Assembly (NCBI GenBank): GCA_943360385.1 | Contig: CALRIM020000052.1 | Location: forward strand, 1 to 18,080 | Direction: 5' to 3' | Origin: CAJBVG01 sp943360385 | GTDB lineage: Bacteria > Bacteroidota > Bacteroidia > Sphingobacteriales > Sphingobacteriaceae | DNA: 18,080 bases | Shown here: positions 1 through 7,009 of the stretch, piece by piece | Position numbering within the stretch: position 1 is the stretch's first letter | Layout: the number at the start of each line of letters is the position of its first letter | Program-made: the position numbers and the translations under genes | The notes under the pieces: model-generated | Told to the model about the DNA's origin: nothing | The model's input: the letters and a program-made list of their open reading frames with translations, nothing else | Databases searched by the model: none

Positions 1-479
1 AACATATCGGAAATTAATATTTGAGCAATTCCTTTGCGAATTTGCTTTTGAAGCTCCAAGGTGTTTCCATCAAAATAAATAAATAATTTATTTCCAACAA
101 TTTGAGTAAGACCTCCAGTATTTTGTTGTTGATCTGTAATTAAACCTAAATTGGTTTGCTTCAAATCTGTGAATTTATTATAGGATAGAATTTTAATTCT
201 ACCTTCTAATTTATAGTCAAGAATATCTTCTAGTTGTTTTAAATTTTGCTCTGCAATTTTACCCACCATTGCTCCCAACTCTTTTCCATCTTTATAATAA
301 TATGTATCAAAATGGGGGGAGCGATAATAAAACCATTGAAAATCTTTGTATTGAACTCTGTTCTTGCCGAAATCTGTTTGAGTTCCTTGAGCTTGACCCA
401 ATACAAACCGAGGTGCTATGCTAAATAGCATCACCAATATATATATATACCCTAGTTTGCGAATCGACATTAATTTCAT
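1..479 (-). CDS. TolB-like WD40/PD40 propeller protein, N-terminal part
   Basis: The gene runs off the left edge of the window, so only about 159 N-terminal codons are visible, without a stop. I translated it by hand. It starts with a signal peptide (a basic start, a hydrophobic run around residues 8-22, then a likely cleavage near LGQ-AQ). A segment reading FGKNRVQYKDFQWFYY follows. From memory, that segment is characteristic of a large Bacteroidota family annotated as TolB-like or translocation proteins, which carry a C-terminal beta-propeller of PD40/WD40 repeats. The propeller itself lies outside the window. The product is expected to be exported to the periplasm or outer membrane. Two in-frame ATGs lie three codons apart (479 and 470), and either could be the start. 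A 13-base AT dinucleotide tract falls inside the signal-peptide codons. The gene is divergent from the MBL-fold hydrolase gene. Function beyond the family name is unknown. Confidence 0.7.
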   Translation of the reverse strand, partial: MKLMSIRKLGYIYILVMLFSIAPRFVLGQAQGTQTDFGKNRVQYKDFQWFYYRSPHFDTYYYKDGKELGAMVGKIAEQNLKQLEDILDYKLEGRIKILSYNKFTDLKQTNLGLITDQQQNTGGLTQIVGNKLFIYFDGNTLELQKQIRKGIAQILISDM

Positions 480-557
480 CCAAAAATCAGAACATTAAAA
501 TTAACGAAATATTTCACAGGATAGCCTTAGATGTATAAATTTTTATCATTTTTGTTT

Positions 558-1199
558 ATGTTGAAAATAAAAATATTCACGTTCAATCCTTTTCAAGAGA
601 ACACTTACTTGCTTATAAATGAGCAAAATGAAGGACTTTTAATAGATCCAGGCTGTTGTGAGCCATCAGAATATGCAGAACTTCAAGAATATTTATCTAA
701 TAATAACATAAAATTAACAATGTTACTTAATACTCATGCCCATGTAGACCATGTATTAGGTTATGAATTTGTTAGTAGAACGTACGGATTAACCACAAGG
801 TTACATGAAGCTGAAATGCCTGTTTACCGAGCAGTTAAAACGTATGCCTCCAATTATGGCTTTGTTTACCAAGAAGGACCAGAACCAACTGAGCTTTTGG
901 TAGATGGAGAGATTATAACATTTGGAGATAATTTATTAGAAGTGCTATTTTGTCCTGGCCATAGTCCTGGTAGTGTGGTTTTTTACTGTAAAGCACAAAA
1001 TTTTACCATAGCGGGAGATGTATTGTTTTATAGAAGCATTGGAAGAACGGATTTGCCAGGTGGGGATCATGCAACATTGCTTCGTTCTATAAAAACCAAA
1101 ATGTATACCTTACCAGAAGAAACGATTGTTTACCCCGGACATGGGCCGCAAACAACTATTGGTTCAGAAAAAATATATAACCCATTTGTGAATAGTTAA
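558..1199 (+). CDS. MBL-fold metallo-hydrolase (glyoxalase II-like)
   Basis: This is a cytoplasmic metallo-beta-lactamase-fold hydrolase of the hydroxyacylglutathione hydrolase-like group. Numbered from the ATG at 558, the metal set is complete: THAHVDH (H60, H62, D64, H65), CPGHSPGS (H135), AGD (D154) and YPGHGPQT (H195). At about 213 residues it has the usual length of the short single-domain members, which lack the C-terminal helical domain of true glyoxalase II. The frame is open from an ATG at 531, but the family's N-terminus normally reads MLKIKIFTFNPFQENTYLL, so 558 is the better start. The next gene begins two bases after the stop codon, so the two are probably co-transcribed. The substrate cannot be read from the sequence. 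A thioester such as a glyoxalase product is the usual guess. Confidence 0.9.
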   Translation: MLKIKIFTFNPFQENTYLLINEQNEGLLIDPGCCEPSEYAELQEYLSNNNIKLTMLLNTHAHVDHVLGYEFVSRTYGLTTRLHEAEMPVYRAVKTYASNYGFVYQEGPEPTELLVDGEIITFGDNLLEVLFCPGHSPGSVVFYCKAQNFTIAGDVLFYRSIGRTDLPGGDHATLLRSIKTKMYTLPEETIVYPGHGPQTTIGSEKIYNPFVNS

Positions 1200-1200
1200 C

Positions 1201-2439
1201 ATGAAGCTATCCTACTTTTTTGCAAAGAGATATTTGTTTTCAAAAAAATCGACACAGGCTATAAATATTATTTCCATAATATCTGTAATTGGCGTTTGTG
1301 TGGGTGCTGCTGCATTGTTTATTATTCTATCCGTTTTCAATGGTTTCGAAGAGTTAAATTTAATTTATTATCAAAAATTAAGCCCAGATTTAAAGGTAAT
1401 TCGTACTAATGAATCTCATTTTCATCCAAATGAAATTAAGTTTTTAACAACTAGTTTAGATTCAAATAAATTTATAGGTGTTAATGTTTTAGAAGACCAA
1501 GCACTTTTAAAATATGGATCAAGCCCATATTATACAATAGTTAAAGGAGTTTCTGCTTCTTTTCTGAGAATTAAAGAGTTAGATTCTGTATTAATTGCAG
1601 GTGATTTTTTTTTCAAGGACTCCCTTGCAGATTATGCTGTAATAGGAAATGGAATAACTAATTCCTTAGGTATAGATATAAAACAAACTATACAGCATAT
1701 TGAAGTATATGCTCCCAAAGCAACTATTAATACAACCTCACTCGACCCTAGCTCTTCAATCCATCAAAAATATTTTTATCCATCTGGAATATTTAGTGTT
1801 CAACAAGATTTAGATGAACGGTATATCTTTTGTTCATTGCCTTTTGCGCAAGATTTATTTGAGAAATCTGACTCTATAAATGGGTATGAAATTTATGGCT
1901 GTTCTGAAAAAGAAATGTTAGCTATACAAGAAGATTGGGCGAAAAAATTACCACAAGGTTATACCATTAAAAATAGATTTGAGTTAAATGAAACGCTCTA
2001 TAAGGTACTAAATACAGAACGTTGGGCGGTATATCTTATTCTTACCTTAATATTAGCAGTTGCAATTTGCAATATTATTGGCGCTGTAACCATGTTAATT
2101 ATTGATAAGAAAAAAGATATTGCATTGCTTCGTGCAATGGGAATGGATGAATATAATATTCGAAAAATATATTTTATTCAAAGCTTATTAATATCAATAA
2201 TTGGGTTAATTTTCGGTTTGTTAATTGGAACTATTTTTGTTTATTTACAAGATAAATACGGATTAATTTCCATTGGTGGATCGGAAGAATTTTTGATTCA
2301 GAAATACCCAGTAAAATTTATTTACACTGATTTAATATTAGTATTTATTACTGTAATGGTTCTAAGCGTAATTACAGGATGGCTTACTTCTGCACAAAGT
2401 AAAAATGCAAGCAAATCCATTAAAGATAGCATATCTTAA
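1201..2439 (+). CDS. LolC/LolE-type ABC transporter permease (FtsX-like)
   Basis: This 412-residue inner-membrane protein has the architecture of LolC/LolE/MacB permeases. There is one N-terminal membrane helix (about 21-45, with the conserved opening FAKRYLFSKKS before it). A large periplasmic domain of about 220 residues follows. Then come three C-terminal helices (about 277-300, 325-349 and 374-398). After the second helix comes the coupling-helix segment DKKKDIALLRAMG (302-314), which in this family contacts the ATPase. In Gram-negative bacteria such permeases extract lipoproteins from the inner membrane for delivery to the outer membrane. In Bacteroidota a single LolC/E-like permease is common. 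No cognate LolD ATPase gene lies in the window, so its partner must be encoded elsewhere. The start is one base after the end of the MBL-hydrolase gene. Confidence 0.88.
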   Translation: MKLSYFFAKRYLFSKKSTQAINIISIISVIGVCVGAAALFIILSVFNGFEELNLIYYQKLSPDLKVIRTNESHFHPNEIKFLTTSLDSNKFIGVNVLEDQALLKYGSSPYYTIVKGVSASFLRIKELDSVLIAGDFFFKDSLADYAVIGNGITNSLGIDIKQTIQHIEVYAPKATINTTSLDPSSSIHQKYFYPSGIFSVQQDLDERYIFCSLPFAQDLFEKSDSINGYEIYGCSEKEMLAIQEDWAKKLPQGYTIKNRFELNETLYKVLNTERWAVYLILTLILAVAICNIIGAVTMLIIDKKKDIALLRAMGMDEYNIRKIYFIQSLLISIIGLIFGLLIGTIFVYLQDKYGLISIGGSEEFLIQKYPVKFIYTDLILVFITVMVLSVITGWLTSAQSKNASKSIKDSIS

Positions 2440-2494
2440 AATTGTATTTGGTACAATGTATTATGAAAAAGTATACCTCTTACCTTCCTGATTT

Positions 2495-3244
2495 ATGAGA
2501 ATAATTATTATACTACTATTTGTTTTCCAAACTAATTTTGGCTTAAGTCAGAATTTAACCAGTACTAAAAAAAATAATATTCTATCTGCTATAAGTTTCA
2601 AAAATCATAAACATCAAAATAATTTAAATAAATTTCAAGTTAATATAGGACTAAATTATAATCGATTTTTTGGATATAACATTAGAAACAATCCTCCAAA
2701 TTTTTCTAAAGAAAACAAGAAATTTAAACCTGGAAAAAGTTTCAATTTAGGGGTTATTTATTGGCACAATAAAAGATTTGGATTAGGTTTAGTTTATGAA
2801 TTTCAAAAGAAGGAAATTATGAGTTTTGATGGCCCTCAAAACAAATATTTTTATAGTGAAACTCTAAAATTAAATACCATTTCTCTAAACTTATTTCATA
2901 GATGGGTTTTAAAAAACCCAAAGAATATTTTACTTCTAAATATTGGAGGTATATATGCTAACTATTATACAAATGTTTATAATACAATAGATCAATATGT
3001 ATATAGCAATATATTAGATGAAGATTACAGGAAAAATATTTTTGGAGCAGAATTAGGCTTTGCTTATGAAAGAAATGTTTTTAAACACATAAACATTGGC
3101 ATAAAAAGCAACATCAGATACTTAGAAGCAAATGAAGTTCATATACAAAGTAATTTATACTCAGATCGAACCATACATTTATCTGGGTATGATATTTTAA
3201 ATTTAAGTAGAGCAAACATTGGTTTGTACATTTCAATTAATTAG
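2495..3244 (+). CDS. Secreted protein, probable small outer-membrane beta-barrel
   Basis: I do not recognise a named family. The 249-residue product begins with a clear signal peptide (MRIIIILLFVFQTNFGLSQ, cleavage probably after the Q). The mature part is rich in alternating polar and aromatic/aliphatic residues. Examples are KFQVNIGLNYNRFFGYN, SFNLGVIYWHNKRFGLGLVYEF and IFGAELGFAYERNVFKHINIGIKSN. They look like amphipathic beta-strands, and the chain ends in a short strand, ANIGLYISIN. This fits an outer-membrane beta-barrel of 8-10 strands similar to other uncharacterised Bacteroidota porin-like proteins. The gene follows the permease by 55 bases and may be co-transcribed. It is more A+T- and Asn-rich than its neighbours, which suggests fast evolution or lineage-specific acquisition. 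A function cannot be assigned. Confidence 0.7.
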   Translation: MRIIIILLFVFQTNFGLSQNLTSTKKNNILSAISFKNHKHQNNLNKFQVNIGLNYNRFFGYNIRNNPPNFSKENKKFKPGKSFNLGVIYWHNKRFGLGLVYEFQKKEIMSFDGPQNKYFYSETLKLNTISLNLFHRWVLKNPKNILLLNIGGIYANYYTNVYNTIDQYVYSNILDEDYRKNIFGAELGFAYERNVFKHINIGIKSNIRYLEANEVHIQSNLYSDRTIHLSGYDILNLSRANIGLYISIN

Positions 3245-3303
3245 TAAAACAAAAATCGAAATAAATGAATTTTTGCTACTGCCATTTTTTTTTAATCTTA
3301 TTG

Positions 3304-3963
3304 TTAAACCCTTATAAATAGTATTTCATTAAGTAATAAAGTAGTCTGTTTTGTTAAGTTCTCCAAGGCTTCTTTAATCTTCCATGCTTCTCTATTTCGT
3401 CTTTCCACATAATTAGAAACGCTTCTAATTTGAATGCAATTCACATTCATTTTCATACAAACAAAAAACACAGCTCCTCCTTCCATGCTTTCTATTTGCG
3501 GACTAAATTGCATGTTTGTTTTTAAAATACTTGCTTCATTTCCATGCACTTTGTTTACAGTGATGCTTCGTACTTGTTTGAGGTGTGCTAACGTGTTTAA
3601 CTCTGATAAAGCTGGTACTTTTAATTCTCCCCATTCAAAAGGATAATCATCATGCGATTGTAATCCCAATTGTATTAAAGACAAAAATTCTTCGCCATCT
3701 TCTGCACCCATTTCCGAAAACAATTCTCTGCGCACCCAAACCACTTCACCCAATTCAATAGATCGATCGAAACTTCCTGCTATGCCTATATTGATAACAA
3801 ATCGATAGGATGTGTTTAATAAGGCTTTCGTAAGCTCAAAAGTAGTATTAACCATACCAACACCAGTTATTAAAAAATCTATAGAAGCAAGGTCTTGGCT
3901 AGACAACGATTCTTTTATCCCTTTTAATTCTGGCTCTGTGGCTGCAACAACTAGTATTTTCAT
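3304..3963 (-). CDS. mqnB: Futalosine hydrolase
   Basis: This 219-residue enzyme belongs to the nucleoside phosphorylase/MTA-SAH nucleosidase superfamily. It most resembles futalosine hydrolase, which splits futalosine to dehypoxanthine futalosine plus hypoxanthine in the futalosine route to menaquinone. Visible landmarks are MKILVVAATEPEL at the start, the glycine segment LITGVGMVN (31-39), NIGIAGSF (58-65), the MEGGA motif with catalytic-type Glu161, and RSVSNYVERRNREAWK (180-195). The SN in place of the SD of MTA/SAH nucleosidases, followed by the NREAWK tail, is what I associate with MqnB. No other menaquinone genes are in the window, which is common because mqn genes are often scattered. 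It is divergent from the pterin genes across a short promoter region. The alternative, an MTA/SAH nucleosidase, is less likely. Confidence 0.85.
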   Translation of the reverse strand: MKILVVAATEPELKGIKESLSSQDLASIDFLITGVGMVNTTFELTKALLNTSYRFVINIGIAGSFDRSIELGEVVWVRRELFSEMGAEDGEEFLSLIQLGLQSHDDYPFEWGELKVPALSELNTLAHLKQVRSITVNKVHGNEASILKTNMQFSPQIESMEGGAVFFVCMKMNVNCIQIRSVSNYVERRNREAWKIKEALENLTKQTTLLLNEILFIRV

Positions 3964-4004
3964 TATATATATAAAATACTAAGTTAAACACTAAAACATG
4001 ATTA

Positions 4005-4038
4005 CAAAAATAGTGTTGTTAAAATGATTGGTTAACAA
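4005..4038 (-). promoter_or_regulatory. Promoter for mqnB (TTG-N23-TATTTTTG)
   Basis: Read on the minus strand, TATTTTTG (4012-4005) matches the Bacteroidota -7 consensus TAnnTTTG. A TTG (4038-4036) lies 23 bases upstream as a -33 element. The transcript would start near 4000, about 35 bases before the mqnB ATG at 3963. The call rests on consensus matching only. The element overlaps the divergent promoter for the PTPS gene. Confidence 0.5.
4016..4038. promoter_or_regulatory. Perfect inverted repeat in the divergent mqnB/PTPS promoter region
   Basis: TTGTTAA (4016-4022) and TTAACAA (4032-4038) form a perfect 7-bp dyad with a 9-base spacer. Its two outer ends are the two candidate -33 TTG elements of the divergent promoters. 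This may be an operator for a dimeric regulator. It may also simply reflect symmetrical -33 boxes in a symmetric AT-rich region. No regulator gene is adjacent. Confidence 0.4.
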
Positions 4039-4049
4039 TCGTATATTTG
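4016..4049 (+). promoter_or_regulatory. Promoter for the PTPS-folE operon (TTG-N23-TATATTTG)
   Basis: TATATTTG (4042-4049) is an exact match to the Bacteroidota -7 consensus TAnnTTTG. TTG (4016-4018) is a possible -33 element 23 bases upstream. The start site would fall near 4055, giving a leader of about 12 bases before the ATG at 4067. That ATG is therefore preferred over the in-frame TTG at 4028, which lies inside the promoter. Confidence 0.55.
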
Positions 4050-4066
4050 TATTACAAAACATCAAA

Positions 4067-4477
4067 ATGATATATATTACAAGGAAAGAGCATTTTAATG
4101 CTGCACATAAATTGTTTAAAGAAGATTGGACCACAGAAAAGAATTTAGCAGTTTTTGGTAAATGTTCTAATCCAAATTGGCATGGTCACAACTACGACTT
4201 GTTTGTAACCGTTAAAGGAGAGATAAATGCTGAAACTGGGTTTGTAATTGATTTAAAAATATTAAGAGATATTATTAACAGAGAAGTGATTGATAAATTA
4301 GACCATAAAAATATTAATCTCGATGTTGATTTTATGAAAGGCAAAATGGCCTCCACAGAAGTACTTGCTCTAGAAATTTGGAATCAATTAGTTGGACCAA
4401 TAAATAAAGAGGGTGCAATTTTACACAGTGTAAAATTGTTTGAAACTGAAAATAACTTTGTAGAATATTTCGGATAA
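4067..4477 (+). CDS. 6-pyruvoyl-tetrahydropterin synthase family protein (PTPS/QueD)
   Basis: The product has 136 residues from the ATG at 4067, the family's usual length. Zinc ligands are His14 (NAAH), His39 and His41 (NPNWHGHNY). The catalytic-type Cys33 sits in GKCSNPN, with Asp79-His80 in LDHKN and Glu126 in FETEN. The stretches EKNLAVFGKCSNPNWHGHNY and DKLDHKNINLDVDF resemble animal PTPS, as I remember it, more than E. coli QueD, whose Cys motif reads CGRLHGHS. PTPS converts 7,8-dihydroneopterin triphosphate to 6-pyruvoyl-tetrahydropterin, and QueD makes 6-carboxy-tetrahydropterin for queuosine. Both use the product of FolE, whose gene begins four bases after this stop, so the two steps are consecutive. 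The family call is firm. The choice between a biopterin-type and a queuosine role is open because no queC, queE or queF and no sepiapterin reductase gene is in the window. Confidence 0.88.
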   Translation: MIYITRKEHFNAAHKLFKEDWTTEKNLAVFGKCSNPNWHGHNYDLFVTVKGEINAETGFVIDLKILRDIINREVIDKLDHKNINLDVDFMKGKMASTEVLALEIWNQLVGPINKEGAILHSVKLFETENNFVEYFG

Positions 4478-4481
4478 AAAG

Positions 4482-5117
4482 ATGAAAAATCACAATAACA
4501 TGACTGAAGAAAACGAGATGGACGGTTATCGTAAAATAGATACGTATAATTTGGAGAAAATAGAAAAAATGGCAAAGAGTTATTCTTCTATTTTAAGTGA
4601 AATTGAAGAAGATTCTACACGAGAAGGGATTTTAAAAACTCCAGAACGTGTTGCAAAAGCAATGTTGTTTTTAACACACGGATATGATGTAGATCCTGCT
4701 GAAATTCTTCGTTCTGCTATGTTCAAAGAAGACTACTCTCAAATGGTAATTGTTAAAGATATAGAGATCTACTCATTATGCGAACATCACCTATTGCCAT
4801 TTTTTGGAAAGGCCCACATTGCTTATATTCCCAAAGGGCATATTGTTGGTCTAAGTAAAATTCCTAGAGTAGCAGATGCTTTTGCGCGTAGATTACAAGT
4901 ACAAGAACGATTAACGAACGAAATTCGCGATTGTATTCAAGATACATTAAACCCTGCCGGTGTTGCAGTAGTAATAGAATGTAAACATTTATGCATGAGC
5001 ATGCGTGGAATTCAGAAACAAAATTCTGTTACCACTACATCTGCTTTTACAGGTGCATTTGAAAACGAAAAAACTCGTGCTGAGTTTATGAGATTAATTA
5101 CCGCCGATTTAGATTAA
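4482..5117 (+). CDS. folE: GTP cyclohydrolase I
   Basis: FolE converts GTP to 7,8-dihydroneopterin triphosphate, the entry step for folate, biopterin-type cofactors and queuosine. The 211-residue sequence carries the full signature. SLCEHHLLPFFGKAHIAYIP holds Cys100, His102 and His103. IECKHLCMSMRG holds His169 and Cys171, so the zinc ligands are Cys100, His103 and Cys171. The stretches GLSKIPRVADAFARRLQVQERLT and SVTTTSAFTGAF are also typical. The first roughly 25 residues are a variable extension. The start at 4482 follows the PTPS stop closely, but in-frame ATGs at 4500 and 4518 are possible. The gene ends by overlapping the convergent hemolysin III gene by four bases (TTAA), and no terminator is visible between them. 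It is probably transcribed with the PTPS gene from the promoter near 4042. Confidence 0.95.
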   Translation: MKNHNNMTEENEMDGYRKIDTYNLEKIEKMAKSYSSILSEIEEDSTREGILKTPERVAKAMLFLTHGYDVDPAEILRSAMFKEDYSQMVIVKDIEIYSLCEHHLLPFFGKAHIAYIPKGHIVGLSKIPRVADAFARRLQVQERLTNEIRDCIQDTLNPAGVAVVIECKHLCMSMRGIQKQNSVTTTSAFTGAFENEKTRAEFMRLITADLD

Positions 5118-5740
5118 ACGATATAATAGTAGGTATAGAAATAATGACATGCGGCGCCTCCAACAACAAAGAGGTGCCACAGTTCATGGAATCCTTTGTT
5201 AGGTTTTACTTTATCCATATGGTATATCCATGATCCAAAAGTGTAGAAAACTCCTCCTCCAAATAACAAAAACAACGCGTTAAAAGGTAACTCCACATAA
5301 AGTGTTTTTACTCCCAACACCACCATCCAGCTCATCGCTAAGTACAAATAAAGCGATTGTTTATGGTGCATCATTTTACCAGAGAGTTTGGTAGTTACTC
5401 CAAAAATTACAATTCCCCATTGCACAATTAATAAGGACCAAAACATCCATCCTGTATACAATGCAATTAGCGTTGGAGTATAGGTACCGGCAATCATTAA
5501 ATAAATACTAGCATGATCTATCTTCCTCCAGAACTTAATGCCCGCTTCCGTTTTAGGAATTCCATGATACAATCCGCTAGCAGCAAATAATAAAATAAAA
5601 CATACCGAATATAATACCGAAGAAAATTGGCCAAGAGGTGTACTTGCTTTTAGGTAAAGAAAATATCCTGCTGGAAATCCAAGTAGTGCGGGGATAATGT
5701 GCGTTAAAAAATTTGCTGGTTCTCGAACTAATGTTTTCAT
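5114..5740 (-). CDS. Hemolysin III / PAQR family membrane protein
   Basis: This 208-residue protein has seven predicted membrane helices and the conserved polar residues of the PAQR/hemolysin III superfamily. These are Ser55-x3-His59 (ASGLYHG), Asp75-His76 (KIDHASIY), and His185, His189 and His199 in FHELWHLFVVGGAACHY. In related receptors the histidines and aspartate bind zinc in a ceramidase-like site. Bacterial members (TrhA/YqfA) are linked to membrane lipid or energy homeostasis, and real haemolytic activity is doubtful. The start ATG at 5740 overlaps the rbfA stop as ATGA, so translation is probably coupled to rbfA. The 3' end overlaps the convergent folE stop by four bases. Confidence 0.9.
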   Translation of the reverse strand: MKTLVREPANFLTHIIPALLGFPAGYFLYLKASTPLGQFSSVLYSVCFILLFAASGLYHGIPKTEAGIKFWRKIDHASIYLMIAGTYTPTLIALYTGWMFWSLLIVQWGIVIFGVTTKLSGKMMHHKQSLYLYLAMSWMVVLGVKTLYVELPFNALFLLFGGGVFYTFGSWIYHMDKVKPNKGFHELWHLFVVGGAACHYFYTYYYIV

Positions 5741-6102
5741 TCTCCCTCTTCTTTTTCCTTATTAATCTTATTGAATAACTGATCCATTCGCGAAACATAT
5801 TCCATAGAATCGTCTAAAAAGAATTCTAAATGCGGTACAATGCGCGCTTGATTTCTAATACGTTCCCCAAGTTTGTAACGTATTTCTTTAGTTTGAGATT
5901 TTATTTCTGTAAGTAGTTGTTCTTTATTCTCCGAATTAAATAAACTCAAGTAAATACGAGCAACAGATAAATCTGGTGATATTCTCACCATAGTTATTGT
6001 TACTATTGTATTTCCGTGAAATGATAATCCTTCTCGTTGAAATATTTCGCTTAATTCCTTTTGAATAACTCGCGAAAATTTTTGTTGTCTTTTCGTTTCC
6101 AT
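5737..6102 (-). CDS. rbfA: Ribosome-binding factor A
   Basis: RbfA binds the 30S subunit and helps late maturation of 16S rRNA, notably under cold conditions. The 121-residue sequence matches the family in length and pattern. It has KRQQKFSRVIQKELSEIFQRE at the start, the central segment TITMVRISPDLSVARIYLSLF, and IRYKLGERIRNQARIVPHLEFFLDDSMEYVSRMDQLF, the conserved end of the KH-like domain. It lies 13 bases downstream of the glycosyltransferase gene and overlaps the hemolysin III start by four bases. The three genes therefore look like one operon. No odd residues are seen. Confidence 0.95.
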   Translation of the reverse strand: METKRQQKFSRVIQKELSEIFQREGLSFHGNTIVTITMVRISPDLSVARIYLSLFNSENKEQLLTEIKSQTKEIRYKLGERIRNQARIVPHLEFFLDDSMEYVSRMDQLFNKINKEKEEGE

Positions 6103-6115
6103 TGTCTTTTTCCTA

Positions 6116-6937
6116 TCAAGTAGTTACATTGTCTTTCATATACAATGCAAGCTCTTCAGCTGTCCATTTTTCTTCTAATTTAATCATCCTCGAAGCATCT
6201 GCAAATACAGGTGGTTTCGACTTTAAAGTAACTCGTATATAATGATGATTATATACACCCAATGCAATGTGGCATGGCTTTATATCTCCATGTTCTAAAA
6301 ATCTTTTTTTCGATCGAACATATAAATCGAAATCTGCAGCTTGTACTCGCTCATCGTATAAACCTAATAAATCCAATGCTCTGCGAGTAAATATTACACT
6401 ATTACCAACAAACCCTTCTATACATTTGTTTCCAAATTTTTGATGTCTTGCTTCAGAAAATCGCTCCCAATTTCCGTACATCAACTTATGCATCAACCTA
6501 AAACTCCATTCAGATCGGTTGAAAAATGAAATAACATTCTTTATTCTCTTCCACCTTCTTCCGTATTCTTTTGTAACCTCTTTACTCTCCAATCGCTCAA
6601 TTCCACATACCGTTGCCACATCCAAAGCATTTGCTTTCATCGCCTCCAAAATATGTTTATCCCAATTCGGAGAAACGGTAATATCGTTGTTTAAAAAAGC
6701 GAATACATTATACTTCGCTATTTTAATTCCTTGGTTTTGAGTGTACGGATATGAATAATTGGCATCGTTTTCTATAACAATAGCTCCATTCTCTTTAAAA
6801 AACTCCCTCGTTCCGTCGGTAGAATTATTATCAATAATGATTAATTCATATGGGTGATGAGTGTACTTTTTAAGGTATTCTAAAAATATCTTGTTAATGG
6901 CCAATTGGTTATGTACGGCCGTTATTATACTTATCAT
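6116..6937 (-). CDS. Family 2 glycosyltransferase
   Basis: This cytoplasmic GT-A fold enzyme transfers a sugar from a nucleotide donor. Numbered from the ATG at 6937, the landmarks are the N-terminal MISIITAVHNQL, the donor-binding ELIIIDNNSTDGT (Asp36) and the DxD-equivalent FLNNDI (Asn84-Asp85). IEGFVGNSVIFTRRALDLLGLYDERVQAADFDLYVR then corresponds to the acceptor/ED-like region. It has 273 residues and no membrane segment. An in-frame ATG at 6949 lies four codons upstream, inside a -7-like box, so 6937 is preferred. It heads an operon with rbfA and the hemolysin III gene. No sugar-synthesis genes are adjacent, so the acceptor (lipopolysaccharide, capsule or protein glycan) is unknown. Confidence 0.88.
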   Translation of the reverse strand: MISIITAVHNQLAINKIFLEYLKKYTHHPYELIIIDNNSTDGTREFFKENGAIVIENDANYSYPYTQNQGIKIAKYNVFAFLNNDITVSPNWDKHILEAMKANALDVATVCGIERLESKEVTKEYGRRWKRIKNVISFFNRSEWSFRLMHKLMYGNWERFSEARHQKFGNKCIEGFVGNSVIFTRRALDLLGLYDERVQAADFDLYVRSKKRFLEHGDIKPCHIALGVYNHHYIRVTLKSKPPVFADASRMIKLEEKWTAEELALYMKDNVTT

Positions 6938-6946
6938 ATACAAAAA

Positions 6947-6954
6947 CAAAGATA
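6947..6954 (-). promoter_or_regulatory. -7 box (TATCTTTG) upstream of the glycosyltransferase operon
   Basis: On the minus strand, TATCTTTG matches TAnnTTTG exactly, 10 bases before the preferred ATG at 6937. I see no good TTG -33 element at the usual distance. The inferred leader would be only about 5 bases, so the site is tentative. Confidence 0.35.
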
Positions 6955-7009
6955 CTATTCTAATTATCTTCTAGGTATTGAAATAATTGTATTATTTTGC
7001 ATTTAATAC

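Noticed and set aside
2441..2457. ATTGTA-N5-TACAAT inverted repeat after the permease gene, as a terminator or operator.
   Set aside because: Six weak pairs and no T tract follow. Such repeats are expected by chance in this composition.
3250..3293. AT-rich hairpin (CAAAAAT with ATTTTTG) followed by nine T residues, as a terminator of the secreted-protein gene.
   Set aside because: The stem is seven bp of almost only A-T pairs with a 12-base loop. The T run lies 9 bases beyond it, so pairing would be too weak to call.
6992..6999. TTATTTTG as the -7 box of the ABC exporter gene.
   Set aside because: The second base departs from the TAnnTTTG consensus, and no TTG lies at an accepted distance.
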